Assembly: GCF_028554725.1 (NCBI RefSeq) | Contig: NC_071667.1 | Coordinates: forward strand, 70,685,501 to 70,749,500 | Direction: 5' to 3' | Origin: Zeugodacus cucurbitae | Taxonomy: Eukaryota; Arthropoda; Insecta; Diptera; Tephritidae | Length of the DNA: 64,000 bases | Part shown: positions 1-15,000 of the stretch, in pieces | Position numbering within the stretch: position 1 is the stretch's first letter | Layout: each line of letters starts with the position of its first letter | Made by a program: the position numbers and the translations under genes | The notes under the pieces: model-generated | What the model was told of the DNA's origin: nothing | Seen by the model: the letters and a program-made list of their open reading frames with translations, nothing else | Database searches by the model: none

Positions 1-2550
1 TTTTAGTAGAGTAATTTTAGTAGAATATTTATTTAATTATATTCACATTAGTCAAATATTAGCTAAAACATATTTTTCTTAATATTGCATATAAAAAAGT
101 TACTCATACGTCCCAGCGATCTTTGGTAGTATAGAGAATGTGATGTTTTAACTGAACTTAATAGTTGCTGAAACAACATCGAACATAGTTCTTATCGAAT
201 TCAATAAACGGTAAATGATGAATGGTTAAACCTATAATACTTTCGATCTTTCAATTACAATAGCTCCAAGCGTACGCACTCACTGACATGTTCAATGAAT
301 AATCTATTTTATCATTAGGGTTCATTCGGTTTCAACACGTGTATTCACAAATATGTTTATTTGAATTATTGCACATTTTTCAATATTCATCACTCACTTG
401 TTTTCTTATAATCGATAAATCTAATTTATTAACAAAATTTCGTGTGGCAATGTGCTCGATCAGCAAAATAACGATTAGCCAACTAAGTTTTGTGAGGCTC
501 ATAAATTCCGTTTTAAAATATCGTTGAGAACATAACCCAATAATCCCCAAAATTTGCATATTCCCACTTCATGGCATATGAACACTCTGCATTGATTTAA
601 CTTACAGCCAGAAGCATCAGTTTTGCCATCATTAAACTGAGTATGACCGACTAGTTGGGTGCGAGTGTGCAGGAATTTGACGAACCGAGGCTTCAGCCTG
701 AGCAACAAGCGCTGACATCAAGCGCCACGCAACAATGAAAGTCAAAAGCTGCGGTCTGTCAGCGATTCTGTATGATAAATGGAGTCGATCCACATTCACC
801 AAAGAATCTGTTCTCGAAGATGACAGCGCCCACAGAAAGGATTTTTAACGATTCAACGGGGCATTATGCATATCATAAGTCCAGCTAAACTGCCAAATAT
901 AGCTACAATAGTAACAACAACAAGAACAGCCAACCTATGGCCAACTTGACATGGCGATGACATGTTGCACGGTTCTTCATTTGTGTCGGCAACAAACTCT
1001 TTCGATTAGCTACATAATTTATGAACGGGTTCATTGCACTCTATGTCGTTCGCTAAAGCTAAAGCGGCTGTAAGCGCTAATGTGTTTGGTGGTTTGTCTA
1101 TTTGAACATTTTTGGTAAGCGCTCATACATCAGGGTGTAGTACTTTTATATTTGACTTGTTGTTGTTGTTTAGGTTTTTTGCGAAATTTGAATTCATCGA
1201 TGCGTTATTAAGATTAAGACGCCGCTCCCATTGATTTACATTCTATGGTTAAAGTGAATGGTAAGAAAATGCGTCGGAACTGAGCGGAAAGGTTTTGAGT
1301 AGAAAGGCGTTAGTATATTTACCCTTATGAAATGAGGCATTCAACTCGAATCCCAGTTGGATTTCCTTTGAATTGATTAAACACTCAGAAGTGGATTTCC
1401 CGTTTTTGTGTCACCAGCAGATTGTAGCTTGAATTTATTTGAATTATGAACGTATGTTAACTGTAAACACTTGTTGTTGTGCTGTCATTGTGTGACACAA
1501 AAGCGAGGGCATTTCTGTGGTTAATGTGTGACAGATTTGTTAAATAAACAGCAATTCTTTAGCACCGCATGACGCTATGGGCCAGAACCAGTTGATAACG
1601 CTAATGGCAGACACTTGATCGAAACGAGTACTCGTGTGAGAACAAGATAGCTAAAATGATGAAGATGAATTTGTGTCAAATTCAATGAACTTTTCAACCG
1701 GTTGGTACAATATACAGACATACATTCATATTAGAATATAATATTCAGCGTTGCGCAGTTTGGCATAAACGTGTTGGCTTTTCGGTCATTTTCATGGAAA
1801 GCTTGATACTCTTGAACTTTATTAATTTTTGACGTACTTGTTGTTCACTTCTCCACACTGATTTGACGTGCAAAGGTGGCATTTCCGCTCTCTATCATTT
1901 TTTCACTTTTCTGCAGATTCGTTAGGTTAAGCTCAGGCGTTTCTTACCCTGAAGTGAGTAAGTGTGAAGTGAAGTGTTGTTGTGTTTTTAAGGCGTGAAA
2001 CAAGGAAGTTTCATAATTCTTTTACTTGGCAACAAGCAGGAAGCTCATGCTATGTAATATAAAGAATTTCCCCCAAAACGATGACCTTCAGAGTTAAATA
2101 TCAATTTTGGGATTATTTTGTTCACTTTTTTCCTCAAATTTTCAAAGACGTTGCCTAGCAATTATTGCCGTTCTCGTGAGTAGATTTAAGTGACTTCTAT
2201 GTCAAACTGGTGTATACGGGCCACCGAATTATAGTGGATCTGGAATTTGTACTCCCACGTTACGCAAATATGACGTCAAATACAAGCAATTGTGGTAATA
2301 TATCATTGTTAAACAAGTTAAACATAACGCAAAAATATTTAGAAGAGAATTGTTAAATCGAAAACAAAATAATTAGAAATGCTCTTGATCTCATAGATGT
2401 TGCACCAGAAATAGAACTTTCAAGTACCTGTACGTCGCTCTATTGTATAAATATTGCTTCATATACTGTAAAATGACCTACCCCGCTAAGCCATTTTAAT
2501 AATAAGAAAACGAAAATAAATTCCAAGCTGACAAACAAATACGATTTTAA
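1..2550. other. Non-coding AT-rich stretch
   Basis: No open frame here has the composition, splice context or similarity of a real exon. The short frames around 339-708 are interrupted and low-complexity. I see no RNA gene, promoter or repeat that I could defend. Confidence 0.5.
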
Positions 2551-3069
2551 CCCTCTCATGCCCGAATTAAAATGGGCGGAGCTAACAGCTTTTTTAGGAC
2601 AGATATATATTAGTCTTAACTCAAATATGAAGTGATAAAAATTTCAAAGTCCTGTGTTACCTGGTTCATTAGCTATGTGATGTTGCTTATAGGCACAAAT
2701 TAAATTATTATATATAAACTAAACACTTTTTTCATGAAATTTTTATAGTAAATAACTCTCTTATCCTTACTTATTTATATAGTTCACTTTGTTTTAAAAT
2801 AAAACAATTATTTTTATGTCTTTGAACCATTTTTGTATAACAACTTTTGTATAACTTTTTTCGCGAAACGATTTTTGCCAGTTTCGCTCTGCTAAGAACT
2901 CTTTCTGAGTGAACACGTGCACAGCTCAAATCAGAAAAAGTAACTGCAAGCTTGCATAACACATAAGTCTATATAATTGAAAAAACCGCTGGTTAAAAAA
3001 ATTTAAATAACGAGAATTAGGAGCCGATAAGTACAATGTTGCATATACGCAACATTGGGCATGAAAGGG
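2551..3069. mobile_element. TTAA-flanked piggyBac-like MITE, 519 bp
   Basis: The left end reads CCCTCTCATGCCC and the right end GGGCATGAAAGGG. They are inverted repeats with one mismatch in 13. Each is flanked directly by TTAA (2547-2550 and 3070-3073), the target duplication typical of piggyBac elements. Just inside the right end is a short palindrome (GTTGCATATACGCAAC). No transposase is recognisable; a 63-codon minus-strand frame at 2771-2962 has no family signature. The termini are clear, but assignment to the piggyBac superfamily rests only on TTAA and the CCC ends. Confidence 0.7.
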
Positions 3070-3073
3070 TTAA

Positions 3074-6000
3074 GCAAAATTTAAAAGGTTACATGTAAAA
3101 AAATACTAGCACACAACCCTTGTGAGTCGGTAAATTTATAAGCCAACATACATATGCCTAAAGGCAAACCCATATTGTTGCATGCATATCAATAAACCTA
3201 TTTGCATACCGATGCAATATATTTTGTTTCAAGATAATTTTGAATATTATTACATTCACATTGAATATTTGTTGACAATGTGTTCAAAACAGTTGAACTC
3301 AGTAAAATGCACAGGCACCCCTTCGGTCGGTCTATGCTTGCCAAGATGTTCCTTTTGGGTGCTGAGTATGCATGATAAATAACATTTCCAGATAAAAGGA
3401 TGAAATTTACATGTGTACGTATCTTTCTGTGGCAAAATACCTACAAATATTGTCTGTATAAAAGACATTACAATGTTTTGTTAGATGCAGCAGCATATGC
3501 GCGTTTGTATGTAACATATAAGACTCTTATATATGGCACTTAGATATAGAATGCCTAAGCACAAGGTATTTAAAGGTTTAGAGATTTTACGTGTTGTTGT
3601 AAGTTGATGATTCGACTAATAAAACTACTAAAATAGGCGTTTGGAATTAATTAATTATATTGTTCGGAAAACCACCTGCTTGAATGACCGACAAATGTCT
3701 TCTGATTTAACCAAATATGAAAATAAGAACACAATTTCCGCTGCATTAGTGAAATTCATGTTTCCACCAATTTGTTTATATCGGTGATAAATCTGATAAG
3801 AGAAACATTCATTTAGAGACAAAGCAAAAATATTGTTTCACAAAATTAGACGGTATGAACTAATACTAACGCAAAATATATATTCTTTAAATTATTAATA
3901 ATCAAACAATTTTAATTGTCATTCTAATTAGAATTTAATCAAGTTGGAATGGTTAGCAACAGCCATTTGCTCGATATAAAATTAACTAAATATAATAAAA
4001 TAGTTTCCTTATCACCTTTTGGTTCTTCGTTAGTTGTCAGGCAGAGAAAAAATTATTATTAAATCGTTCACTTAATTGCACACCACTTAAAATACGCGAA
4101 TTGTGCCATATATACAATCATACTGTATATATTCGTTTATTCAAATTTCTTCTAAATGGAGGCGAGCTGCGTTACTCATTTGAACCTCCCTCTCTAATCA
4201 ATTTCTTTAATTAAGAAAAATATTATTATTCATATACTTACATTAGTACACGTGGGCTTAACTGGCGCATACTTTACTCCTACTCTTTTAGCTTGGCTGG
4301 GAGAAAATAGAAATGCCACTTGTCACATATTTAAATAGAAGGAAATACATTTGTTTCAACTAATTGAACCACATTTTTGTTTTTGGCAAGTAGATGGTCA
4401 TGAAAACGGAATTATTTAATTGATTTTATTAATGCACAGCGTCTCTCTCTGTTAAATATATATTTTTTTTTAATTTAAGAAGTCGGTCACTTGACAATTA
4501 ATGTAAGGTTATCACATGCTTCTAAATTTAGTTGCAATAAATGTTCTAGAAATATCTTGGTGCTGATTAAGTTTAACAACAGCTAACAAAAATGGAAATA
4601 AAAAATAGAAAAAATTTAATAACCTTGCTCCTCCATTACAAGGATGGCATAGAAACAACACAGATAAAAATTGCATGTTCACTTAGCTGAAGTTGAATAT
4701 AATTTATTAGATAAATTTACGGTCAATTTTTGATACTTTTATTTCTTTATTGGATTATCAGTATCATTTTAATTTTTATTCTTTTTCTTTTTTTACTACA
4801 TGCGCAAAATGAAACTTGCTATCTTGACTTCCGTTTCGTTGTCTCCTTTACACCTACATTTTCTCCACAATCGCTGCTGATGGGGGTGTTGCGCTGACCA
4901 TTTAATCAAGTTATAACGTTGCTGTAATTTACTATGTCCACCAGCGAATAATTGACCACGGCATGTCTCTTTCGTGTCTTCATCATTGTATTTTTCCATA
5001 CATGCAACTAAGCCACACGAAATTTAACTCAAACCCTACCAGCAATTGTTTTACGGTTTCTGCTTCTATTGTTGTTGGCATAACTGCGGAACTACTAGAT
5101 AGTTGCTAGTTTTTTATCTTTTGTTGTTGATTGAGACAATGTTTCCCTTTTCTGGCTGGGAAAAAAAGTTGATGAAATTACTTTTTGGTTAACAGTAAAT
5201 TTACTACGCGTCGCTGTGACCTTTATCCGTTGTGGACAATGACATTACCGCATCAGCGGTCAACGGTAACAGCGGAAGCAACAACAACAATGAATATTTT
5301 CTTATTACTCAATTTACTTGGAAGATTGCATAACAATAGAGATCGTAACAGTAGTAGCAGCGACTTGGGAGAAAATATGAAAGTGAAGGTGAAGGCAAGG
5401 TGAAAGTACCGCATAACATTAAAGCAAAGTGATAAAATTAAATGGAGTAAACACATTCCATGCCCTAATGACCGACCAAAAATTACGAAGCATCTCCTCT
5501 GTTCAACAAAAGTTTATAGTCATTGCCGATTCCAAACCAAAATTAAATTTAACGAGCGTAACGCTTGTTGCTATGTAAAATAATAACTGTATAAAATATA
5601 AAGCTACATTCTGATGTGAGTCATGTCTAGACTTCGCAGTTATTTTTTGTTTACCAGCAGAATTACTTGGAAGCTGTTAGAGACAATTGCCATTTTAAGA
5701 CATGTAAGTCATGTAATTGAATTGCCATACTCGTTACATATTTCCAATTATGACAATTCATAAATCATGATAAATTGTTGGCAGTCCCTGGCAAATCTTC
5801 CTGTCATAAAATAAGCTTAAAGTAGTTTTGAAAAATTTCTTCTCCCTAATCACCTGGAAAGAAAAACGGTGTAAAAGTATGTTACTACTTATCGTAACAA
5901 TTAAACAGAACCTCTCAAAAACATTTTTGTCCATAGCCCGCTATTAAAAAGATAATCTCCGAAAACCAATCACAGTAAACAATTACAAGAATTTTTCTGA

Positions 6001-7400
6001 CCTATCATATTTATTCTCATTTTATTGAAAATAAATTGATTTAAATTCATCAAAGTAAAGTTGTCAAACAATATTTCTCAACGTCTATGCCATTATTATT
6101 ACGTCAGTTTTACATCCGGGAGACCATTTTTATAATTTCCGTCACTGTGGCCAACAGCATGACATTGCATATAATTATTTCACGGTTACCTTAAGTGTAA
6201 GCGTCACATCTACCACTGCTTTTGTGTACAAAATATGCACCTGATCGAGGCAGAAAAGAAAAAAATCTCAAAATGCGAAATAAATATTAAGTGAAGATGA
6301 AAAATCAATCTGCGGAAATTCACAAAATTTCAATAGAAAATACTGAAAATGCAAATACAACATAATACGTCATGTGTATGGATGTTTTATAAATTATGGT
6401 TATTGAGGATAAGTATTCTTCTGCTTGCACTTTTCTAAAAATACAAAATACTAAGTCTGAAATGTATATGCTCCGACACGTACGAAACTTTTAGTGTTAA
6501 ATCGGAGATTAATGGAAGAGTAACGGCACGTGACATGGCAAGCATGGAATCAAGGAAGCAAGCATAGCGTTAAAAGAACTGCCAGATTCACGCATTTTGG
6601 CGGTAATGGTCGAATTGACTTTAATGAAGTCAGATATATTTATAAATGTTTATTAGGGATGTCCTTCTTATATTGTCATGGTACGATATTTAAATGAGAC
6701 ATAGTTTTTATCAAATTATGAATGCTATAGATACATGCATAGGTAATATGACCTTCTTAGGGGTAATTTAGTAACAAATAAAAAAGATTTCAAACATAAT
6801 ATATTTCTTTGTATATACAATTTTATTAACAAACTCTAATATTAATTCTAATCTTAATATTTAAAAATGTAAGACCCCATTTAATTTTGGATGTTAATTT
6901 TTCATCTTCCTCCATGCAAGAACCACCTTAACAAATAAAAGAATACGTGGGTGTGACCACAATCAAGGATACATTCTACGCATCATAAACACTTGACTTC
7001 TTTACTTTCGATTGAAATTGTGTTAGCAGCGCCGCGATATACCCACTCTCAAGCCTGTTATAAAAATAGTTACCCTCTTAGCTGCACATAGCGAATAAAT
7101 AAAGCAATAAAGCTGTTGTGCCGTTAGTTGTAACGGGTCATGATGAAGCGAAACGCATAAATTTCTCAAAGTTATTTCCAAATAAAAGATAATGTGATGA
7201 GAAATAGAAGGAAACCTTACCAGCAGGCCATTTGGCAGCTATTGAAACAAGCAAGCGCCATTCATTCAAGGCAACCACTGAAAGGAGCAACAGCGCCGAA
7301 CGCTGGAGCAGGGGAAGGTGCGTCTGTGAAGCCACATTGCTATAACAAAGTTTTTTAGGTGGCGCTAAAAAAGCAACATGCTACTCGTAGGACAAGTGGG
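3074..7400. other. Non-coding AT-rich stretch
   Basis: Only short, non-conserved frames are present, such as those at 3182-3468, 4796-5456 and 7138-7335. None is bounded by matching splice sites or shows a protein family motif. It probably lies upstream of the receptor transcription unit. Confidence 0.45.
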
Positions 7401-7939
7401 TAACCAACCTTCACGAGGAAGCGAACAAAGAAGTCATAAAAACAGAAAGTAAACAAAAAATTAAAAGGAAAAGAAAGCGAAATTCTAACAGGAGCGACCT
7501 TGGACAAGCATCTGTTATCCAAGAGAACAATTTCACAGCAGTTGTGCGCCTTGCTGCTTTCTTACCACTGAGTGCGCTCTTTCGTTCATTCACAAATTCT
7601 TTTCAGCGTCTTTCACCGCTGTTCTCTTGGTAGCGGCGAATTGCTGCAAGAGAGCGTCTCTTTTCAAATATTACGCTGTCTACAAAACAGTATGGCAACG
7701 CTGTCTGTATGGCGCTCAGTTAAAATTAATTGGTAGCAATGCAAATATAAACAATGGCATTCACAACAAAAACAAACACTGTCTTTCTACAAAAACTTCT
7801 CTGTTTATATTTGCTGCTGCCGCATTGCGTTCTCTTCTGCCTAAATTATTTTGCGCATCTACTTCGACGCCTCAGTTCAACTCTACGTCGCTGCAGCAAA
7901 CGACCTACAGCAGCAGAGGCAGAAGCAGTGAAGTAAGCA

Positions 7940-9026
7940 GCAACTGTGGTAGTGACAGTCGTTGACTGGTGGCGCTTGATTGAAGGCAACTGTGAGCCGT
8001 TTGGCTTATTTACATTCAGTCTGATTCTGTTGCCGGTCGTGTGCAGAACGTTAGGTCGGATATATTTTTTTCTTTTTTGCAAGTAAAGATTGTTAAAAGA
8101 AGAAGAAGCAGAGGACTGAACTAATTCAACTGCTCGGTCGGACGTTACTCATTCGACGCGTCGCACGACAATCTCAAAGTGACCGCGTTCGGCGCAGGTT
8201 CTTAGTTGCGGATTGTGCGTTAATATTTGAATTGAATATCAATAAGCGAATTATTTCGTTTTTATAAATTTCGTGTTAATTGAATACAATAATGAAGTGG
8301 CCAATCGAATGCTATTTTTTGGAATTATGTAAATTACTTGATATGAAATATTTTCGCTTCGATTGTCGTGCTTGAATTCAGAATAAGTGTTGAAAATTTA
8401 AATTTGAAAACAGGTTAGTGGCTGCTTGAGAAGCTGAATGAAATATCAAGTTATTTGTGTGATGTTGGTGTTCATTTGGAGAAATATTAAATGAAAGTGA
8501 GTGAATAGAAGCATTTATGTGGAAAAATTTGAAATGTAGAACTGTAATAGTAATAAATTTCATGTGACAAATTTAATAGATAAATATGGTGCGATAAACA
8601 AATAAATGTTTATAAATAGTACTATAAACTAAGCAATGTTATAAAAAAATATTGGCAATGTGGCTTATTGTGATGCAAATTTCGAGCAACTTGAAGCGTG
8701 ACTTAATTAGCAGAAAAATACGAATATATGTGTAACATAAAAATGCTTCTAGGGGAAAAAATTACATGTGTTAATAAAAATATTGGAAAAATTCGAAAAA
8801 TTAAATATAATAAATTAAAATAATTAAATATAAAAGAATATTGAATTATTATATTAAAAACTGTGAAGTGTACAGTAAAATTTTGAAATCCAATGCAAAA
8901 GTTTTCAAAGCATAAAAAATTGAATTTTGAAAAAGTTTCGGATATCTCCTGGCTGTGAAAATTAACATAAATTTGGCTTCTTAATGCATAGAATTTGAAT
9001 TGTGGATTATTCGTTAATAATAAACG
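7940..9026 (+). promoter_or_regulatory. Candidate promoter and 5' leader exon of the receptor gene
   Basis: Between about 7,640 and 8,220 the sequence is richer in GC and CpG than its surroundings. It contains TCAGTC at 8016-8021, a match to the fly initiator consensus, with the putative +1 A at 8018. No good DPE lies at the expected spacing. Downstream on the plus strand there are donor-like sites: GTTAGT at 8414 and a strong GTGAGT at 9027. The first coding exon at 25,716 has a clean acceptor just before its ATG, so a non-coding upstream leader exon is required somewhere, and this is the best-looking candidate I saw. The link is inference, and other leaders are possible. Confidence 0.25.
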
Positions 9027-12000
9027 GTGAGTTTTGCAGATTTTTATTTTGAATTTACAGCAAACAACAAAGTGTTACATTCCGAGTCTAAGCAAATTTA
9101 AAATTTTGAATAGCGGTTTTCGAAATATTGTTTTGAAATTTAAAAATTAATTCGATTTTTTTGTGTGCTTTCGGAATCATTAAATTCCGAAAGATAATTC
9201 CAAATGAAAAAAAATCAAATAATTTTTGTTGCACTAATAAACTACTGAATCCTATATAAGTTTAATGAAATTATTTCTCAAACAAAGTAAACACTGACCA
9301 ACTTAATAAACTGCAACACTTGGAAACACTCTATTCAAATCAATACAAATTATCCCATAACTACACTTAAGAATATAAATACAAGTTTTCAAGTTCATTA
9401 AATTTTACGGAAAATACTGTTAATCGCCTTATACTTCGTGGAGATATTATTTCTCTTTTTATAACTGACAGACTTTCTTAGGAGGTCATTAACAGATTGG
9501 AATAAAATATGACAGCAATTGTCGCTATTGGACACTTTATCCAACTTGCACATAACGATCTAAAAATAATTGACAATAAAATATCAAAGCAAATAACAAA
9601 AGACAATATTAAATGCAATAAAATGGAGGAGCAAGCAAAGTAGTGTTTGTAATGGTGGTCATAGCAAAAGTCAGAACATTAAGAAAGAAAGAGAAACGTA
9701 TCAATAAAAACAAAGAAAGTTGTGTGAAAGCGCAGACTTCATTACAATAACTTGGTTATATGGGACATATTATGGACACACCAGAAAACATATATTGTTT
9801 GTAATAAACAAAGTGAAAGTCAAGTTCAACACTCAAACTCAACATTGTTTGCTAAATTGAAAGATTAGATACTGTTCGGTCTAGCTTCTTTCTCGCTTTC
9901 ACAGCTGATTCAGTCGACCAGTCTCGCCGGTAAAGAAACCAAATTATAATATTTTTAAGGAGTGTCTACAAATAAAGAATATGCAGTTGAGAGTATTCTA
10001 AAAATAGCGAAATAAACAAAATTACTCAGGTATGAATTTAGAAACAAACAGTTATGAAATAAATGAATGATGATTAAAAATGAAGAGCGTGTCCGCCATA
10101 AAAATGCAATAAAATTTCAAATTAGCCATATTTTAAAAATAACGATTTATTGAATTTCTTAATATTTGCTTAGAAACAACACATGAGAAAGCAAAAAGTA
10201 TATTAACAGTTATAATCAATAATTTTATGATTTCTTCTTCAAATTGAATCTAAATTAAGTGACCTATGACATATTTTTCAAAAATACATATATTGACGAC
10301 AGTATCTAGCTTTTTCATTTTTGATATTTGCTATAACGGTCTTTGAAACCAACTAAAAGAGCAGTTCAACTTATTTCCATATTCGTGTTTATTAAATATG
10401 TTTTGGCTGCGACTTCATATAAATTAAAATAAACTTTAACAGTGTTGTGTAGAAGACTTTATATGTTTCTGTTGTTATGCCAGGATACAAATGTAGTATT
10501 TGAGGTCAAACCTTTGATAACTATCGACAGGATATTGAATTTACTAACAACATTTGACTTTTCCACTTACTCTTATACAAAAATGATGTAGATACCCTAT
10601 TCTCTTTGATCTCTCAATTCAGCAAAAATAAAAGCGCATTTAGTTGGTGTGAAGATGAGCTTTTCTTTTATATTTTCTAGCTAACAGCCTTTGGATACAG
10701 CCTACTATTTGAAAAGTAAAAATACTTTAAATTCATTGAAAATATTTGCCAACAAAATCTCGACCAATGATTACATGCTCCTAAGTAGCCCACAGTTTGC
10801 CAACCGCATTTAATTCCCGTTATCAGTCTTCGTTGAACTCAACATTCACCGACCAATGTTATACTGCGTGTACAGATCATAACGGTTTAATTAAAACATC
10901 ATTTGCTTCATCAGCACCATCAAGCACTTTCCTATCAATCTGTGTGTGTGTTTACAAAGCCAGAGCAAAAAGGAAAAGTAATATAAGCTCCTATGACAAA
11001 GTTGTAAGGCTGGGATGTACAAATTTCGACAAACGATATTAGCATTGGCATTAGGTTTTTATTTAACAAATGGAGAACCATTTATTTTCATTGTTTTACC
11101 CCTTTAAACTGTTGAAATTTTGACCATACCTTAAGTCACATATTTCCCTTCAGCTTCTTCAAATGATATTTCACACTTTGGTGACGCGTAAAATTCAAAA
11201 CCAACAAATAATAAAAAATATTAAATGTTTACATACATACATATATTTTCGTAATATATAACTGTAACTAAGTAGTTGCTTTAAAAAAACATGTTGGTGT
11301 TCATACAAATTGTTTTCTATTCTCTTCCGCACGTCAGTCTTTTAATGAAAGCGATTACATTTTATGGTTCAATTCTTAATGAGACCGCTGTCATTCAAAG
11401 CCAATTGGGTAATGATTATTTGGTAATTTGTTGTCATTTACTTCGCTTAATTGCGTTTAAAAGAGCGGAGGAAAAGAAGGCCGCGAATAAGATTTCAGCG
11501 GAAGAGCAGACGCCAAAATGAAGAAGCTTAATTGCTTTTCTACCGTTCTCATTTTTATGTAATTAACTTTTTCTTTGTTTATTTTTGTTTCAAAAGTTTG
11601 GTTTGGTATTTTTGGTTGGCCTTTTATGGAGCTCAATAAATTTGTTTTATATTTAAAGTGATCATTTAGTTGATTATCATGACTGACGACTACTGGTTCA
11701 ATAACCTTAAAGTGGAAGTAAAGCTAAACGAGGACTAGCTAGTGCCTAGTTGTGAGATCGCATGAACAAATATTTAATGAAAGTGAAACTAACTGAGTGT
11801 CTTTCAATTGTCTGATGTGCGAAAGAAGATTTAAAATGAAAACAATCGTTTGTAAATATTTTTAGGCAAGCTTAATAATTTAAGAAAGAAGAAGATAATG
11901 TAATTCGCCAAATTAAATGGTGTAACTGAAGCACTAAAAATGAAAGGCATCTAAAATTTGTTACCAAGCCATTAAAGTGATTAAAAATTTATTGCTTGCT

Positions 12001-15000
12001 AACAAATCCAATTGAATTGGACGGTGAACGCCTGCAGCGTACTCTTCTTCAACCGCGAATTATCGGTAATAAAATGCTACAGACACATAAAGGTGCTCAC
12101 TTGCATGTGAGAGGTGTGTGCTTATATGAGTTTGGGCAAACCGGAAAACATCCACCAGGGACAACAATGCTACGGACCGCACATGCCAAAGGCAATTCGC
12201 CGAAACTGTTTCGCTAGTTTCTCATTTGCCAAGCGATTTTAATGTGACTTTTATGAGCTGGCATATTTACTAAGGAGCCCAGTACCAACAAACATATAAA
12301 TAAATGTATTAGTTCGTTGCCCACTCTAAGAACAAATAATAAAAACAAAATAAATATATTTGAACATTTGGAATGTGAAATTAATTCACCGATGTGGTTT
12401 TACTTGTTTCACATTTGAGTTTCTTTTCGAATCTGCCTTTGAGTCTCGTCTGCGCGTTTTATTACTCTAATACATACAAATATCTCTAAATGTGCGTGTG
12501 TTTATTACGATTTTTATACTTTTTTAAATGCATAACCAAGTGTCAATCTGTATGTCAGCTGGTTTATTCGCTTTCATATCGATTTCGAATTGCGATATTT
12601 TGCTCTGTTAGAAACGCCAAAACAAAAAACTGAGATTTTTGTATAATTTTATGTTGTTATTATTATTTTTGTCGTTGTTTTTCTCTGTTTTCTTTTTGCT
12701 TAGTTTAAAACCAGTTTAATCGCACACCGCGCACAAAGAAATTAAATATGTCGCCGAAAAGTTATTAGCGTTCAGCAAGTCAGCGCTTTTGGCTTCGATT
12801 TCTGTGATGAGTGAAATATACGATCTGGATGATTAGCTACGTGCTGAGTGGCACATTTTTTCCTCTTTAACAGCTTTAATCAGCAGCTAGTGAGATTTGT
12901 GCGTAGGAAATAATATATGCGAGAAATTAATAGAAAAATCGAGTTAGATATTTGGTTTGATAAAACTCATATAAAAATGGTACTCCAGAAGAAGCGCGCC
13001 AAAAATGTACTACAACACACAAAATGTAACACAAATTTCTCACATCCACACAAATGAACATAGGTACAAGCGTTTGGTGTTTACTAACACAGTTTATGCA
13101 AATTAATTTGATTTTATTATATGTATGGGATGCTTATACCAAAATACAGCATTTTTGTTCGAATATTTATGTACTTAATTATATATTCATAAATCTCCAC
13201 GTGTTTATTAATTCTAGTTAAAATTAAATGACTGAGAAAATACGAAAAGTCACTCAGGGTTCCTTACATGAATGAGTGTAAAAGGAAATACAAAAAAAAA
13301 TTAGTATATTCTAGGCGTAGAATTGTATAATTTAATCTTTGCATTATAATTACATAAAATATTTTAATTGCTGATTACTCACCTAAAACTATTCATATCC
13401 GGATGTAGAGATAATTATAATAAAGCTTTTCCTTAAGGGATTTATTCCATTTTTAACAAATAACATACACCGAGTCTTAAAAAATCTATGGAATATTATA
13501 TCATGCTACAAAAAAATATTTTTTCTCGCATGCGATATGTTTATGTTATATCGGCTGTATTTATATGTAGCATTAATATTTCCAAAGCCTACAGAAAAAA
13601 AATGTATAAATACATACATACACACATATTTGAACCAGAAACAAAGTCATAACTAAATTTGCTTGAGGCATGCAACCTTTTTTTAGTTTTTGTTTTTGCG
13701 CTTCAATTGAACTAAAAAGTTGCCAAGCTAGAAGAAAATTATAAAAAGCATGCAGTGTCATTTAGAAATGAACACAAGCGTGTTTGTCATAAATTATAAA
13801 TTTTATAAGCCAATCCGCACCGCAAGCGCTCAGATATTGAAAGAGCTCACTGGAAAGAAAGAGAGTATACTGATACATATACAAAAGCATTGCAAGATTT
13901 TAAGCGAAAAGATGAGGAAATTACTCAACAGTAAAGGACAGTTTGGTTGAGTTCTTCCTTTCTTTACTTGTATGCTACTTTTCAAATTAGTTATTTAATC
14001 CCTTCAACACTGAACTTCCTAGAGATATTCTGAAAATTAGTCTTTGCGTAATTTCAATTAATGCATAAATGGTTTGGTGACTTGGTTTGCTCTGAATAAT
14101 GTAAATCAATAAACTATAGTTAATAAGAAATTGGGATGCAATATTTCGATTATGAAACTAAAATTTGCCGAACTTTTTGATTCTCTTAAGAGAGACGTAA
14201 ATGTCTGAAGCATGTTGGCCTCCAAATGGAAATCGATTGTGATTCAAAAAATATTTTCCTGTATTTAATATTTTAAAAAATTTGCAAAAACTCTACGGGA
14301 TATAATAACTAGGGTTGACGCAACAAAATTTTATATAAGCAAACATATGTTGACATTTGGTGTCAGCAAGTAAACATTGATAGTCAATGGCAAAAGAGCT
14401 AAATAAAATTACATTTCATTTAAATATTCATGCCCGGCTAATGTAAAGTAAACGGATGCTCTTAAAACACTCATTGAATTTTACTTTTTCTCCTGTTTTT
14501 TTACAATATGTGAAGAAGCGGGTTGATATAATGAAGGAAAAAGTCAAAAAAAAAATATTACCAACTTTTTTATTCTGGGAGATGTGGAGTGGGGCCAAAA
14601 AGATCCTCTGTTGAGCAGAGGATTACATTACTTTACAGAATTTTGTAACATTTAGAACTCCTCTCTTATAAGAAATTCTTCCAGAAAGGCTTATGAGAGA
14701 ATATAAGACAAATTATTTTACATATAATAAACCCAGTTTATAAAATAGAACCTACAGTGAATTTGCATATATTTATATGCACGTTTTTCTGGAGCGTAAG
14801 ACATTTTAATTATCCGTTAAGCTGAGAGTACTAATTTTATTCTCGCTTGCTTCTCCAGTTTTCGTCTCTATGGCTTAGTAAAGTATAACAGCGAAAGTAA
14901 TTAATTTTGACGACCCAAAATAGGTAAATAACTGAGTGATGTGTGGGTGTAAGTGAGAGAATAATTATAATGGCGAAAGTTGCGTAGTGGATTAGTCTAA

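Noticed and set aside
7627..7965. 112-codon plus-strand frame
   Set aside because: Overlaps other open frames in the same GC-richer patch, has no motif or splice context, and is better explained as a leader or promoter region.
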